From positions 11,977 to 75,976 of the forward strand of contig DOEC01000035.1 in NCBI GenBank assembly GCA_003524085.1: a stretch of 64,000 nt of DNA, given 5' to 3'. The notes beneath the pieces are model-generated. The model had not been told where the DNA came from and made no database searches. It was given only the letters and a program-made list of their open reading frames with translations. The position numbers were made by a program, and so were the translations under genes. Positions 1 through 8,553 of the stretch are shown piece by piece (the first letter of the stretch is position 1; every line of letters begins with the position of its first letter). The DNA is from Bacillota bacterium (lineage in GTDB: Bacteria > Bacillota_I > Bacilli_A > RF39 > UBA660).

Positions 1-28
1 TAACTGAATGTCTACCTATGTTTTTGTG

Positions 29-52
29 GACATTGCCCTAAAAGGCGATGTC
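29..52. terminator. Short hairpin at the 3' side of the toxin-like ORF
   Basis: GACATTGCC and GGCGATGTC pair around a CTAAAA loop, with one T-G wobble. It overlaps the stop codon of the minus-strand microprotein. No good U-tract follows on the minus strand (the run there is CACAAAAA), so it may only be a 3' stability or antitoxin-pairing hairpin, not a proven terminator. Confidence 0.35.
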
Positions 53-143
53 ATTTCTTTATTTCTATCACTAATAATAGCAATAAAAACAAAGCAATAT
101 TCACTAGAATCAACACGCATATTCTATACGGTCTCTTCTTCAT
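51..143 (-). CDS. Candidate type I toxin: 30-aa membrane peptide
   Basis: The 30 codons give a basic start (MKKRPYR), one hydrophobic helix of about 18 residues (CVLILVNIALFLLLLLVI) and a charged end (EIKK), the layout of the TxpA/BsrG/Fst-type toxins of Firmicutes. An unusually strong ribosome site (AAAGGAGG) lies 9 bases before the ATG. The 5' leader of about 85 bases is much richer in G+C than its surroundings and is led by a consensus promoter (232-260), as expected of type I toxin mRNAs. I see no clear antisense RNA promoter. It could instead be an ordinary small membrane protein; the toxin role is inference from size, topology and leader. Confidence 0.5.
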   Translation of the reverse strand: MKKRPYRICVLILVNIALFLLLLLVIEIKK

Positions 144-231
144 GGATATTGAACCTCCTTTCCTTTTCAACCAAGTTCCCCTGATTTACTTAAGGTCGGT
201 ACGCGCGCTGCACTTCCTGCTCCATATTAAC

Positions 232-260
232 ATTATAACGTAATTAGTAAGGTAAGTCAA
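232..260 (-). promoter_or_regulatory. Sigma-A promoter of the toxin-like gene
   Basis: On the minus strand TTGACT (255-260) and TATAAT (232-237) are separated by exactly 17 bases. Transcription would start near position 225 and run through the GC-rich leader into the 30-aa ORF. Confidence 0.8.
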
Positions 261-400
261 TACTAAAAACAAATAAATTTTCGCTACAATTTTTAAAATC
301 TGCAATAATTGTGGATAACTTAAAACTTATTAACAAAAATTCCTAAAACCAGTAGAAAAAAATAAGTTTTTGATGTAAAATCATATTAGGAGGTTTGATT

Positions 401-1075
401 ATGGGAAAGATAATTGTTATTGAAGGAACAGACTGTTCTGGAAAAGAAACTCAGTCAAAATTATTAAAAGGTTACTTAGAACAAAATGGCATTAAGGTGG
501 CAACATTCAGTTATCCACAATATAACACACCAACTGGCAAAATAATAGGTGGTCCACTTTTGGGAAAACCAAGCATATGCCCATCATGGTTTAATAACTA
601 TGTAGAAGTTGATAGCAAAGTTGCAAGTCTTTACTTTGCAGCCGATAGACGCGCATCACTTCCAGTACTAAAAGAATTAATAAACAATAACGAAATTGTA
701 ATAATTGATAGATACATCTACTCAAACATGGGACACCAAGGTTCTAAAATAGAAGACAAAGAAGAAAGACTAAAAATGTATAAATTCTTAGAAACTCTAG
801 AATTTGACTTACTAGAACTTCCTCGTCCAGACTTAGTAATCTTCCTTTATTTACCATACTCTTATGGAGAAGAATTAAAGAAAAATCGTGTTGAAACACT
901 AGACGAAGCAGAAAAAAGTCAAACACACTAAATAAAAAGTGAAAGAACATATCTAGAACTAACCGAGCTTTATGGCTTTGAAAAAATTGACTGCTTTACA
1001 AACGGCACAGTAAAAACAAGAGAAGAAATAAATAAAGAAGTAATCTCGCATGTTAAAAAACTAACTTTAAAATAA
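401..1075 (+). pseudogene. tmk: Thymidylate kinase gene interrupted by an in-frame TAA
   Basis: Makes dTDP from dTMP. The P-loop (EGTDCSGKETQ, residues 7-17), the DR motif (IIDRYIYSN) and the YPQYNTPTGKIIGG stretch are typical of the longer thymidylate kinase-like family. The first 176 codons end at TAA 929-931, yet the same frame continues past it with normal thymidylate kinase C-terminal sequence (KSERTYLEL, then YGFEKIDCF) to a TAA at 1073-1075, for about 224 codons in total. Relatives usually have Leu (TTA) here, so one T-to-A change explains the stop. Start ATG 401 has AGGAGG 7 bases upstream; a TTG at 395 is in frame but poorly placed. As the enzyme is essential, either a second copy exists, the stop is read through, or this is a sequencing error. 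Confidence 0.75.
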
Positions 1076-1133
1076 CAAAAATTGGTAGATTAATAATTAA
1101 CATTTAATAAATACTATAACTAGGTGAATACAA

Positions 1134-1532
1134 ATGAAAAAAATATTATTAACTCTATCAATTTTTTTAATGATTTTTATATCTCCAAACACCAGCGCAA
1201 TAGAAGATTATAGTCTATATAAAGAAAGTGTATATGTTTTAAAATATAACACTCTAAACTCTAAAGACTTGCCTTCTTTATTAAAAGACACTAATAGCCT
1301 AGTCTTAGAAATAGACGCAAACATCAAAGGAAAAACCTACACTTATAGAATACTTTCAAGTGACATAAGTGTAACTACTGAAAAACTAATAAAGAAAATA
1401 ACTAAAGACATAACAGATAAAGAAACCATAACCGATATAGAAATCAACGGAGTAAAAATAACAAAACTCACTCTAAAAATCACTAATGAAGACTATAACA
1501 CACTAAAAGAAAGAAGTAAAATCTATGAGTGA
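1134..1532 (+). CDS. Small exported protein of unknown function
   Basis: The 132-aa product starts with a signal peptide (MKKILLTLSIFLMIFISPNTSA, cleavage likely after residue 22) followed by a polar Lys/Thr/Ile-rich domain of about 110 residues with no cysteines. No family is recognised. The stop overlaps the start of the following permease gene by 8 bases (ATGAGTGA), so the two are translationally coupled and probably act together at the membrane. No strong Shine-Dalgarno is visible (AGGTG 9 bases upstream). Confidence 0.7.
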   Translation: MKKILLTLSIFLMIFISPNTSAIEDYSLYKESVYVLKYNTLNSKDLPSLLKDTNSLVLEIDANIKGKTYTYRILSSDISVTTEKLIKKITKDITDKETITDIEINGVKITKLTLKITNEDYNTLKERSKIYE

Positions 1533-2649
1533 TTTAAAAAAGTACAATATATTTATATTCATAACAAGCTTTGCTAAATTACTAGTTGAAATCTTTATTC
1601 CACTTATACTTTATAATATGTCCTTCACTATAAAAGAAATAATTCTATTTTTAATACTTAAATATTCTTTTTGTCTACTCTTCATCCCAGTAGGTTACTT
1701 TATAGGAAAAAAATATTCAGTCTCAACACTAATGATACTAAGTTCCATAATTTTTAGTATAACCTATATATACTTATCACAAATAAACAAAAACTTAACA
1801 TCCCTTATAATACTAAGCATCCTTTACTCAAGTTACTTAATGTTCTATTGGCTTGGAAGACACACGTATGGCCTAAGTATAATTGAAGACAAAAAAACAA
1901 CAGATAACGTTAGCTTATACAATATATTCACTATTCTAGGTGGATTATTTTCTCCGTTCATCGGTTCATACATTATTGAAAAAACAAGCACACTTACTCT
2001 TTCAACAATCGTACTAGTACTTATGATAATCAGCATAATTCCCCTTACCAAAATTAAAAAAATCAAACTTAACCCTAACACTCAAATAAAACATATTATA
2101 AAGTCTTTCCCAAAAACAAACTACATATTTAATACTCTTGACCAATTAAGATACATCTTATACACAGTACTACCTTTATGGATATACATTAACATAAAAA
2201 GCAAATATTCATATATAGGAATTCTAAACATCATAACTGGTCTAGGTAGCATTATCTACATATACTTACTATCTAAAAAGATGGACAAAAACAAAAAAGA
2301 CTACCTAAGTTTATCACTACTTATAATGGGTATAATCTACTTATTAAAAATAACCATCACATCTAATCTAGCATACCTAATAATAACATTATTTGAAGGA
2401 ATTACAAAGTCTAGTTTAGACACTATTACACTGAGAAACACATACGTATACCAAAAAAACTATTGTATTACTTCATACATAATATTTACAGAAATAATAA
2501 ACAACATTGCAAGAACACTATTTCTAATAATTTTCTATATATTTAACGTACCACTAACAACAATGTTACTAATATGTATTCTAGGAATATTCTTAAACGT
2601 ATTTGTAAAATATGATGATGGAAAATATGGTTACTCTCTTGTTAAATAA
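1525..2649 (+). CDS. MFS-like membrane transporter
   Basis: The 374-aa protein is almost wholly hydrophobic, with about 11-12 predicted membrane helices and short Lys-rich loops. The GKKYSVSTLMILSS segment after helix 2 resembles the cytoplasmic loop of major facilitator superfamily permeases, and WLGRHTYGLS fits an MFS helix 4 region. Substrate cannot be told from sequence. It is coupled to the exported small protein upstream and is 43 bases from the GH31-like gene downstream. Confidence 0.65.
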   Translation: MSDLKKYNIFIFITSFAKLLVEIFIPLILYNMSFTIKEIILFLILKYSFCLLFIPVGYFIGKKYSVSTLMILSSIIFSITYIYLSQINKNLTSLIILSILYSSYLMFYWLGRHTYGLSIIEDKKTTDNVSLYNIFTILGGLFSPFIGSYIIEKTSTLTLSTIVLVLMIISIIPLTKIKKIKLNPNTQIKHIIKSFPKTNYIFNTLDQLRYILYTVLPLWIYINIKSKYSYIGILNIITGLGSIIYIYLLSKKMDKNKKDYLSLSLLIMGIIYLLKITITSNLAYLIITLFEGITKSSLDTITLRNTYVYQKNYCITSYIIFTEIINNIARTLFLIIFYIFNVPLTTMLLICILGIFLNVFVKYDDGKYGYSLVK

Positions 2650-2692
2650 TGAAATTTATGATATTATATTAATATAATAAAGAGGGATAAAG

Positions 2693-5089
2693 ATGGGTAG
2701 TTTAAAAGATTATTTTAAAATTGATACAACACTAGGTTTTGCAAGACCTGACTGCATATTTAAAGGAGAGAAATACAGAATTACTATACTTTCTGATGTT
2801 TTATTGCGCCTAGAATATAACGAAAACGGAATATTTAACGATTATCCTACACTATTTGCTATAAATAGAAAATTCACTAAAATGCCAACTTTCACTAAAA
2901 AAGAAGACGAAAAATTCCTAAATATTACAAACGACTACTTTATCTTAGAATACAATAAAGAAAAACCTTTTGCTGCATCCAAACTAATTCCAGACTCAAA
3001 CCTTAGAATAAGTATTCAAGGTACAGATAAAATTTGGTATGTAAACCATCCTGAAGTAAAAAATTTAAAAGGCGCAACTTATAGCTTTGACACAAAAAAC
3101 TTCACTTTAGAAAGAGGACTATATAGTCTAGACGGAGTAGCAAGTTTTAACGACTCATGTCGTCCTGTATTTGTAAGTGACGGTACAGTTAAAAAGAATC
3201 CAAGTGATGGAATGGATATATACTTATTTGTATACAAAAGTAACTTTGATGAAGCACTAAATAGCTATTACGAACTAACTGGAAAACCAAGCTTAATACC
3301 AAGATATGCTTTAGGTGTATGGTGGAACAAAAACGAAGATTATACATCTGACGACATCACTTCCTTAATAAACAATTTTAAAAAATCAGACATTCCAATA
3401 AGCACCCTTTTACTAGGTAACAAATGGAATAAAACAGAAGGAAAATTGTCCCCTACATTTAACTATAACGATAAGAAATTCCCTAACTTTATAGAAACCG
3501 CAAATAATATACACAGAAATGGCATATATTTTGGTTTAACAGTAAATCCACAAAACGGAATAACACCACTAGATCCAGGATACCAAAATTTAAAAACAAA
3601 GCTAAACGAAACAAAAGAAATAATACCAATAAATGTTTATAACAACACTATATTAGAGTTTTTGTATACTTATTTAATAGAATATTTAAATCAAAGAGGA
3701 GTAGACTTTATAAACTTTGACATAAAAGCAGAAGATAAAATAGCACAGTTTATGCTAATGCATTACACTTACATGAACTTCAAAAAAGACGCATCACGTC
3801 GTGGACTAATTATGAGTAGAAACCCAGGCATAGCATCACATAGATACCCAATTATGTATTCAGGAGTTACTGAAGTTTCATGGAAAACTTTAAAATACTT
3901 ACCATTTTATAACATTAGTTCTTCGAATATAGGCCTTACTTGGTGGTCACATGATATAGGTGGATACGAAAATGGAACAGAAGATGCTGAGTTATATACT
4001 AGATACGTTCAACTAGGTGTATATAGTCCAATATTTAGGTTTTCTTCAAAAGAAGGAAGATACTATAAACGTGAACCATGGAAATGGGATGTAAAAACAC
4101 AAGGTATCGTAAAAGACTACACTAGAGTAAGACATAGACTAATTCCTTATATATATAGCGAGGCATATAAATATTCAAAACATGGAATAAACTTAATCAA
4201 ACCATTATACTATGACTACAAAGAAACAATAGATGAGCCACTATACAAAAATGAATACCATTTTGGTAGTGAACTATTTGTCTGCCCAATAACTGAACCA
4301 AAAGACAAAGTCATGAATAGGGTACTTCATAGAATATACCTTCCTGAAGGAACATGGTATGACTTTAAAACTGGTAAAAAATTCCCAGGCGGAAAAAGAT
4401 ACGTTACATTCTATAAAGACGAAGACTACCCAGTATACGCTAAAAGCGGCTCTATCATACCTTTAGCAATCATTGACGAAAACAACATAAATAGTGTTTT
4501 ACCACCTAAAAAAATGGAAATTCAAGTCTTCCCTGGTGTAAGCAATAACATTAATTTATACGAAGACGATGGAATTAGTAGTTTATACAAAGAAGGATAC
4601 TATATTCTTACAAATATAGACTATAACTATAGAAAAAATAACTACACATTGATTTTAAGGCCAATTGAAGGTAAAACAGGTATAGTTCCAGACAAACGTG
4701 ACTACAAAATAAAATTTAGAAACACAAAAAGACCAGAATACGTAAAAGTAAACGTTGGAAGATTTGAAGTAGAGTTTACTACTAGATGTGACGAAAGTGA
4801 CTTCATTATAGAAATACCTAACGTACCAACAAACCAACAACTAACAGTAAACTGTGGTGGAGAAGCAATAGAAATAGATGCAGTTAGACTTATAAACGAA
4901 GACATAGACGAAATAATAAGTGATTTACAAATAGAAACAAACTTAAAAGAACAAGTAGCAAGCATTTTATTTAGTGATTTATCTATAAGAAAGAAAAGAA
5001 TAGAGATAAGAAAAATGAAAAGAAAAGGCTTAAATAAACTTTTTATAAAAATGTTTATAAAACTACTTGAATATATTAGTGAGATATGA
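2693..5089 (+). CDS. Glycoside hydrolase family 31-like protein with degenerate active site
   Basis: The 798-aa protein has the GH31 order: N-terminal beta domain, (beta/alpha)8 barrel from about residue 200, and C-terminal beta domains. Family landmarks remain: PRYALGVWW (203-211), WWSHDIGGY (417-425) and YSPIFRFSS. Key positions differ: the usual D-M-D-W-H stretch reads GNKWN (242-246), and in SGDTxVSWxTL the acid/base Asp is Val (YSGVTEVSW, Val392). Asp343 (NFDIK) remains as the likely nucleophile equivalent. The last ~100 residues are a charged, basic helical extension. In active relatives the enzyme cleaves alpha-glycosides; here hydrolysis is doubtful, and a binding or regulatory role, or altered chemistry, is possible. 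GAGGG 8 bases before the ATG supports the start. Confidence 0.8.
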   Translation: MGSLKDYFKIDTTLGFARPDCIFKGEKYRITILSDVLLRLEYNENGIFNDYPTLFAINRKFTKMPTFTKKEDEKFLNITNDYFILEYNKEKPFAASKLIPDSNLRISIQGTDKIWYVNHPEVKNLKGATYSFDTKNFTLERGLYSLDGVASFNDSCRPVFVSDGTVKKNPSDGMDIYLFVYKSNFDEALNSYYELTGKPSLIPRYALGVWWNKNEDYTSDDITSLINNFKKSDIPISTLLLGNKWNKTEGKLSPTFNYNDKKFPNFIETANNIHRNGIYFGLTVNPQNGITPLDPGYQNLKTKLNETKEIIPINVYNNTILEFLYTYLIEYLNQRGVDFINFDIKAEDKIAQFMLMHYTYMNFKKDASRRGLIMSRNPGIASHRYPIMYSGVTEVSWKTLKYLPFYNISSSNIGLTWWSHDIGGYENGTEDAELYTRYVQLGVYSPIFRFSSKEGRYYKREPWKWDVKTQGIVKDYTRVRHRLIPYIYSEAYKYSKHGINLIKPLYYDYKETIDEPLYKNEYHFGSELFVCPITEPKDKVMNRVLHRIYLPEGTWYDFKTGKKFPGGKRYVTFYKDEDYPVYAKSGSIIPLAIIDENNINSVLPPKKMEIQVFPGVSNNINLYEDDGISSLYKEGYYILTNIDYNYRKNNYTLILRPIEGKTGIVPDKRDYKIKFRNTKRPEYVKVNVGRFEVEFTTRCDESDFIIEIPNVPTNQQLTVNCGGEAIEIDAVRLINEDIDEIISDLQIETNLKEQVASILFSDLSIRKKRIEIRKMKRKGLNKLFIKMFIKLLEYISEI

Positions 5090-5153
5090 TATACTTATAG
5101 TGGGTTATCGATTAATTTATATTTTTTGATACCCACCTAATATATTTTTATAC

Positions 5154-5184
5154 GACATCCTTAACCCAGGATGTCACTTTTTTT
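5154..5184 (+). terminator. Intrinsic terminator after the GH31-like gene
   Basis: GACATCCT and AGGATGTC form a perfect 8-bp stem with a 6-base loop, followed by ACTTTTTTT. A weaker hairpin (GTGGGT...ACCCAC, about 5099-5136) lies just before it. Confidence 0.85.
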
Positions 5185-5196
5185 ATAATGAACTAC

Positions 5197-5225
5197 TTGA
5201 AATTAAATAAATATACTGCTATAAT
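5197..5225 (+). promoter_or_regulatory. Promoter of the leuS T-box operon
   Basis: TTGAAA (5197-5202), a 17-base spacer and TATAAT (5220-5225). Transcription would start near 5232, at the 5' end of the T-box leader. Confidence 0.75.
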
Positions 5226-5231
5226 ACTAAT

Positions 5232-5430
5232 ATAAGTTTTGTTGACAAAAGAGTAGTAATTAACATTTCTTTTATAGAGAGTTAGTGTTAGGTGCAAACT
5301 AACAAAGAAAGTTAATGAACTTGCTTTTAGAAAAACTTCGCTAGTAAGCGTTATAACTATAAAGATGCATAATACTTTATGAATTAAGGTGGTACCGCTG
5401 TAGTTTGCAGTCCTTAAGTCATAAAGTTTA
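5232..5430 (+). promoter_or_regulatory. T-box leader, leucine type
   Basis: Contains the conserved T-box sequence AAGGTGGTACCGC (about 5386-5398), a GGTGCAAAC stem I apical motif (5291-5299) and, after it, GAACTTGC where CTT (5320-5322) is the expected leucine specifier. The alternative terminator is a long stem pairing ACTTTATGA-TTAAGG with CCTTAA-TCATAAAGT and is followed by TTTATTTTTTT. Uncharged tRNA-Leu should favour antitermination and expression of the small membrane gene and leuS downstream. Confidence 0.9.
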
Positions 5431-5449
5431 TTTTTTTGAAAGGAGTACT

Positions 5450-5818
5450 ATGAAAGAAAAAATAATAATTAACACGATATACTTTTTAGCCTCATACCTG
5501 ATTATATTCTTAGTCTATGTTTTCATTGTCAATAGAAAAAAGAAAACATACGCTGATGCTAAAAAAATGACAGACGTAACATACCTGACTACAAAGTTTA
5601 AAATAGATAAAAGAAAAACAGACTATAATACCCTGAAGTGGTACATAAACTTTATAAACCCACTCATAATATCAACAACATTTGTAGTAATATCAAATAT
5701 AAAATCATTCACTATGAGCTTACTTGTAGGTTTCATAGTAATGTTAGTATTAATTTATTCATTATATGAAATAATAGGAAGAATATTAAAAAAGAAGGAG
5801 TTTGATAAAAATGTATAA
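5450..5818 (+). CDS. EMC3/TMCO1-like small membrane protein
   Basis: The 122-aa protein has one N-terminal helix (IIINTIYFLASYLIIFLVYV), a basic cytoplasmic segment (DAKKMTDVTYLTTKFKIDKRK) and two further helices near the C-terminus. This topology and the short basic loop resemble the EMC3/TMCO1 family annotated in related Bacilli genomes; the match is from memory of family shape, not an alignment. It sits between the leucine T-box and leuS and overlaps leuS by 8 bases, so its expression must follow leucyl-tRNA charging. ATG 5450 has AAAGGAG 6 bases upstream; a longer frame back to 5405 would start inside the terminator stem. Confidence 0.5.
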   Translation: MKEKIIINTIYFLASYLIIFLVYVFIVNRKKKTYADAKKMTDVTYLTTKFKIDKRKTDYNTLKWYINFINPLIISTTFVVISNIKSFTMSLLVGFIVMLVLIYSLYEIIGRILKKKEFDKNV

Positions 5819-8222
5819 TTTTGAAGAAATAGAAAAGAAATGGCAAAGTTTTTGGGAAAAAAACCATACTTTTGAAGTGAAAAATGAAGGGGCTAATCCA
5901 TACTACATACTAGTAGAGTTCCCATACCCTAGTGGAGAAGGACTTCACGTTGGACACGTAAGAAGCTATACTGCACATGATATAATGGCAAGAATGAAAA
6001 GAATGCAAGGATATAACGTATTATTTCCAATGGGTTTTGACGCTTTCGGTGCCCCAGCTGAACAATACGCAATTAAAACACACACACATCCAAAAGATGT
6101 AACAAACAAAGCTATCTCTCATTTTAGAAGTCAAATGAAAAGAATAGGTTTTAGTTTTGACTGGAGTAGAGAATTCTCGACAACTGACCCAGAATACTAT
6201 AAATGGACACAATGGCAATTCATACAATTTTTTAAACACAACATGGCCTATAAAGACACAATACCTGTTAACTGGTGTCCAAACTGTAAAATGGTACTTT
6301 CAAATGAAGACGCAGCAGGTGGAGTTTGCGAAAGATGTGGAAGTGCTGTAGAACAAAAAGAAAAAAGTCAGTGGATGCTAAAAATGAGCGAGTACGCAGA
6401 AGACTTACTTACTGGACTAAACGATACTCACTTTGCTGAAAAAGTAAAACTAGGTCAAATAAACTGGATAGGTAAATCTACTGGTGTAGAAGTAGACATA
6501 AATATTGTAGGCGGAGGAAAATTTAGCATATTCACAACTTGTATAGAAACAATATATGGAATAACTTTCTTTGTAATCGCACCAGATGGTAAACTTATTA
6601 AAGAACTTATGCCTAGAATAGAAAACAAAAATGAAGTAAATGAATACATCAAAGAAACACTAAAAAAATCAAATATGGATAGAACAGAACTAAATAAAGG
6701 AAAATCAGGTGTAGAACTAAAAGGCTTAAAAGCTATAAATCCAGTTAATGGAAAAGAAGTTCCAATATTTATTGGAGACTTTGTATTAGGTTCATATGGT
6801 ACAGGTGCTGTAATGGCTGTTCCTAGTCACGATCAAAGAGACTTCGAGTATTCTAAAGTTCACAATATTCCAATGATCCAAGTAATAGACGGTAGAGAAA
6901 CCACTTCTTCTGCATTTGAAAAACTTGACTACTTAGGTAAGGGCTGTAAACTTATAAACTCAGAAGAATTTACTGGCTTAACTGTAGAAGAAGCAAAAGA
7001 AAAAATCACTAAAAAACTAGAAAACATGGGTATCGCAAGACGTGTAAACAACTACAAAATGAGAGACTGGATTTTCAGTAGACAAAGATTCTGGGGTGAA
7101 CCAATTCCAATGATAAACTGTCCTAAATGCGGATGGGTTCCAATGAAAGAAGAAGATTTACCACTTTTACTTCCAGATGTAGCAGAATATGAGCCTACTG
7201 ATACAGGAGAAAGTCCACTTGCAAAAATAACTGACTGGGTTAACACTACATGTCCAGTGTGTGGCACTCCTGCAAAAAGAGAAACAGACACAATGCCACA
7301 ATGGGCTGGATCTTCTTGGTATTTCCTAAGATTCATGGATGCACATAACAATAAAGAATTTGCAAGCATGGAAGCAATGAAATACTGGGGAAAAGTAAAT
7401 TGGTACAACGGTGGAATGGAACACACAGCAAGACACTTACTTTATGCAAGATTCTGGGTACAAATGCTATACAATTTTGGTCTTGTTCCAAATAAAGAAA
7501 TGATAGATGTAAGAGTTTCCCATGGTATGATACTAGGTTCAAACCATGAAAAAATGTCCAAGAGTAAAGGTAACGTAATAAACCCTGATACAGTAGTAAA
7601 TGAAGTAGGCGCAGACGCTTTAAGAGTTTATGAAATGTTTATAGGTGACTATCAACAAGATGTATCTTGGTCAACAGACTCGCTAAGAGGTTGCAAACGT
7701 TTCTTAGATAGAATATACAAGTTAGGAGAAAAACTAAGTGATAAAGAAGGTTACACTAACGAAACACTAGTACATCAAACAATTAAAAAAGTAACAGATG
7801 ACTTAAGTAATCTTAAATTTAACACAGCAGTATCTCAACTTATGATACTAACAAACGACTTAGATAAAAATGAAACAATAACAAAGAATGACTACAAAAT
7901 ACTTTTAACTTTACTAAACCCAATTGCACCACACATTACTGAAGAACTAAACGAAAAATATGCTTTAGGAAAACCAATCTGTGAAAGCTCTTGGCCTACA
8001 TTCGATGAAGAAAAAACAAAAGAAAGCACAGTAAATATTGCAGTACAAGTAAATGGTAAATTAAGAGGTACTATGAACGTACCTTCAAAAACAGACAAAG
8101 AAGAAACTTTAAGACTTGCAAAAGAATTAGACAATGTTAAAAAACACTTAGAAAATATTACTATCCTAAAAGAAATAGTAGTACCTAATAAAATAGTAAA
8201 TATAGTAACAAAACAGAGCTAA
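5811..8222 (+). CDS. leuS: Leucyl-tRNA synthetase
   Basis: The 803-aa class Ia synthetase attaches leucine to tRNA-Leu. The HIGH motif is PYPSGEGLHVGHV (38-50), KMSKS is HEKMSKSKGN, and two CxxC pairs (CPNCK near 156, CERCG near 173) form a zinc site. The CP1 editing domain is present, with AVMAVPSHDQRDFE conserved, but the threonine-rich editing motif, normally TTRPDT, reads TTCIET (242-247), changing three conserved positions. Proofreading may be weak; drift of this motif is known in some Mycoplasma LeuRS. ATG 5811 with AAGGAG 10 bases upstream is preferred over TTG 5802. Regulated by the T-box at 5232-5430. Confidence 0.97.
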   Translation: MYNFEEIEKKWQSFWEKNHTFEVKNEGANPYYILVEFPYPSGEGLHVGHVRSYTAHDIMARMKRMQGYNVLFPMGFDAFGAPAEQYAIKTHTHPKDVTNKAISHFRSQMKRIGFSFDWSREFSTTDPEYYKWTQWQFIQFFKHNMAYKDTIPVNWCPNCKMVLSNEDAAGGVCERCGSAVEQKEKSQWMLKMSEYAEDLLTGLNDTHFAEKVKLGQINWIGKSTGVEVDINIVGGGKFSIFTTCIETIYGITFFVIAPDGKLIKELMPRIENKNEVNEYIKETLKKSNMDRTELNKGKSGVELKGLKAINPVNGKEVPIFIGDFVLGSYGTGAVMAVPSHDQRDFEYSKVHNIPMIQVIDGRETTSSAFEKLDYLGKGCKLINSEEFTGLTVEEAKEKITKKLENMGIARRVNNYKMRDWIFSRQRFWGEPIPMINCPKCGWVPMKEEDLPLLLPDVAEYEPTDTGESPLAKITDWVNTTCPVCGTPAKRETDTMPQWAGSSWYFLRFMDAHNNKEFASMEAMKYWGKVNWYNGGMEHTARHLLYARFWVQMLYNFGLVPNKEMIDVRVSHGMILGSNHEKMSKSKGNVINPDTVVNEVGADALRVYEMFIGDYQQDVSWSTDSLRGCKRFLDRIYKLGEKLSDKEGYTNETLVHQTIKKVTDDLSNLKFNTAVSQLMILTNDLDKNETITKNDYKILLTLLNPIAPHITEELNEKYALGKPICESSWPTFDEEKTKESTVNIAVQVNGKLRGTMNVPSKTDKEETLRLAKELDNVKKHLENITILKEIVVPNKIVNIVTKQS

Positions 8223-8240
8223 ATAATTAACTCTGTTTTA
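8211..8240. terminator. Bidirectional terminator between leuS and the RHH gene
   Basis: AAACAGAG and CTCTGTTTT pair across an AT-rich loop that holds the stop codons of both convergent genes; A- and T-runs on either side serve both strands. Confidence 0.75.
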
Positions 8241-8418
8241 CTTTTGCATTTTCTTCCATATTAGAAAGTGCGTAACTAATACACTGCGATATAAACTCAT
8301 TACGACTAATCTTAGCTTTATAAGACTCTCTATCTATAGTTTCTAATAATTTAGTATCAATTCTCATGCTTATAACAACTTTATCATTACTTCCCTTAGA
8401 AGGCACAAATTTTTTCAT
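8227..8418 (-). CDS. Ribbon-helix-helix DNA-binding protein
   Basis: The 63-aa protein has the Arc/MetJ/CopG shape: a basic N-terminus, beta strand KVVISMRIDTKL (residues 14-25), then helix LETIDRESYKAK, a SRNEF turn and helix ISQCISYALSNM. ATG 8418 follows GAGGTG by 6 bases; the longer frame would need a GTG inside that site. It is transcribed away from the TasA-like/DGR-target gene, and the shared upstream region carries an inverted repeat (8479-8493) and two ACTTTTGAAT-like direct repeats, so it is a good candidate to control that gene and itself. Confidence 0.75.
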   Translation of the reverse strand: MKKFVPSKGSNDKVVISMRIDTKLLETIDRESYKAKISRNEFISQCISYALSNMEENAKVKQS

Positions 8419-8478
8419 TCTATACACCTCTATAACAATTATATTAATAAACCATAATTAAATATATATTCACTTTTG

Positions 8479-8520
8479 AATACAAAATGTATTTACTTTT
8501 TGAATGTATTAAGTTATAAT
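8479..8520 (+). promoter_or_regulatory. Promoter and likely RHH operator before the surface-protein gene
   Basis: TTTACT (8492-8497), 17 bases, TATAAT (8515-8520). The inverted repeat AATACAAAATGTATT (8479-8493) touches the -35, and the direct repeats ACTTTTGAAT (8472) and ACTTTTTGAAT (8495) flank it. Binding there would repress the surface-protein gene. The operator role is inference. Confidence 0.55.
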
Positions 8521-8553
8521 TTATGTAGATAATATAAGAGAGAGGTAAGATGT

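Noticed and set aside
929..931. Stop codon in tmk as evidence for a reassigned code
   Set aside because: TAA and TGA end many intact genes here and Trp is always TGG, so the code is standard.
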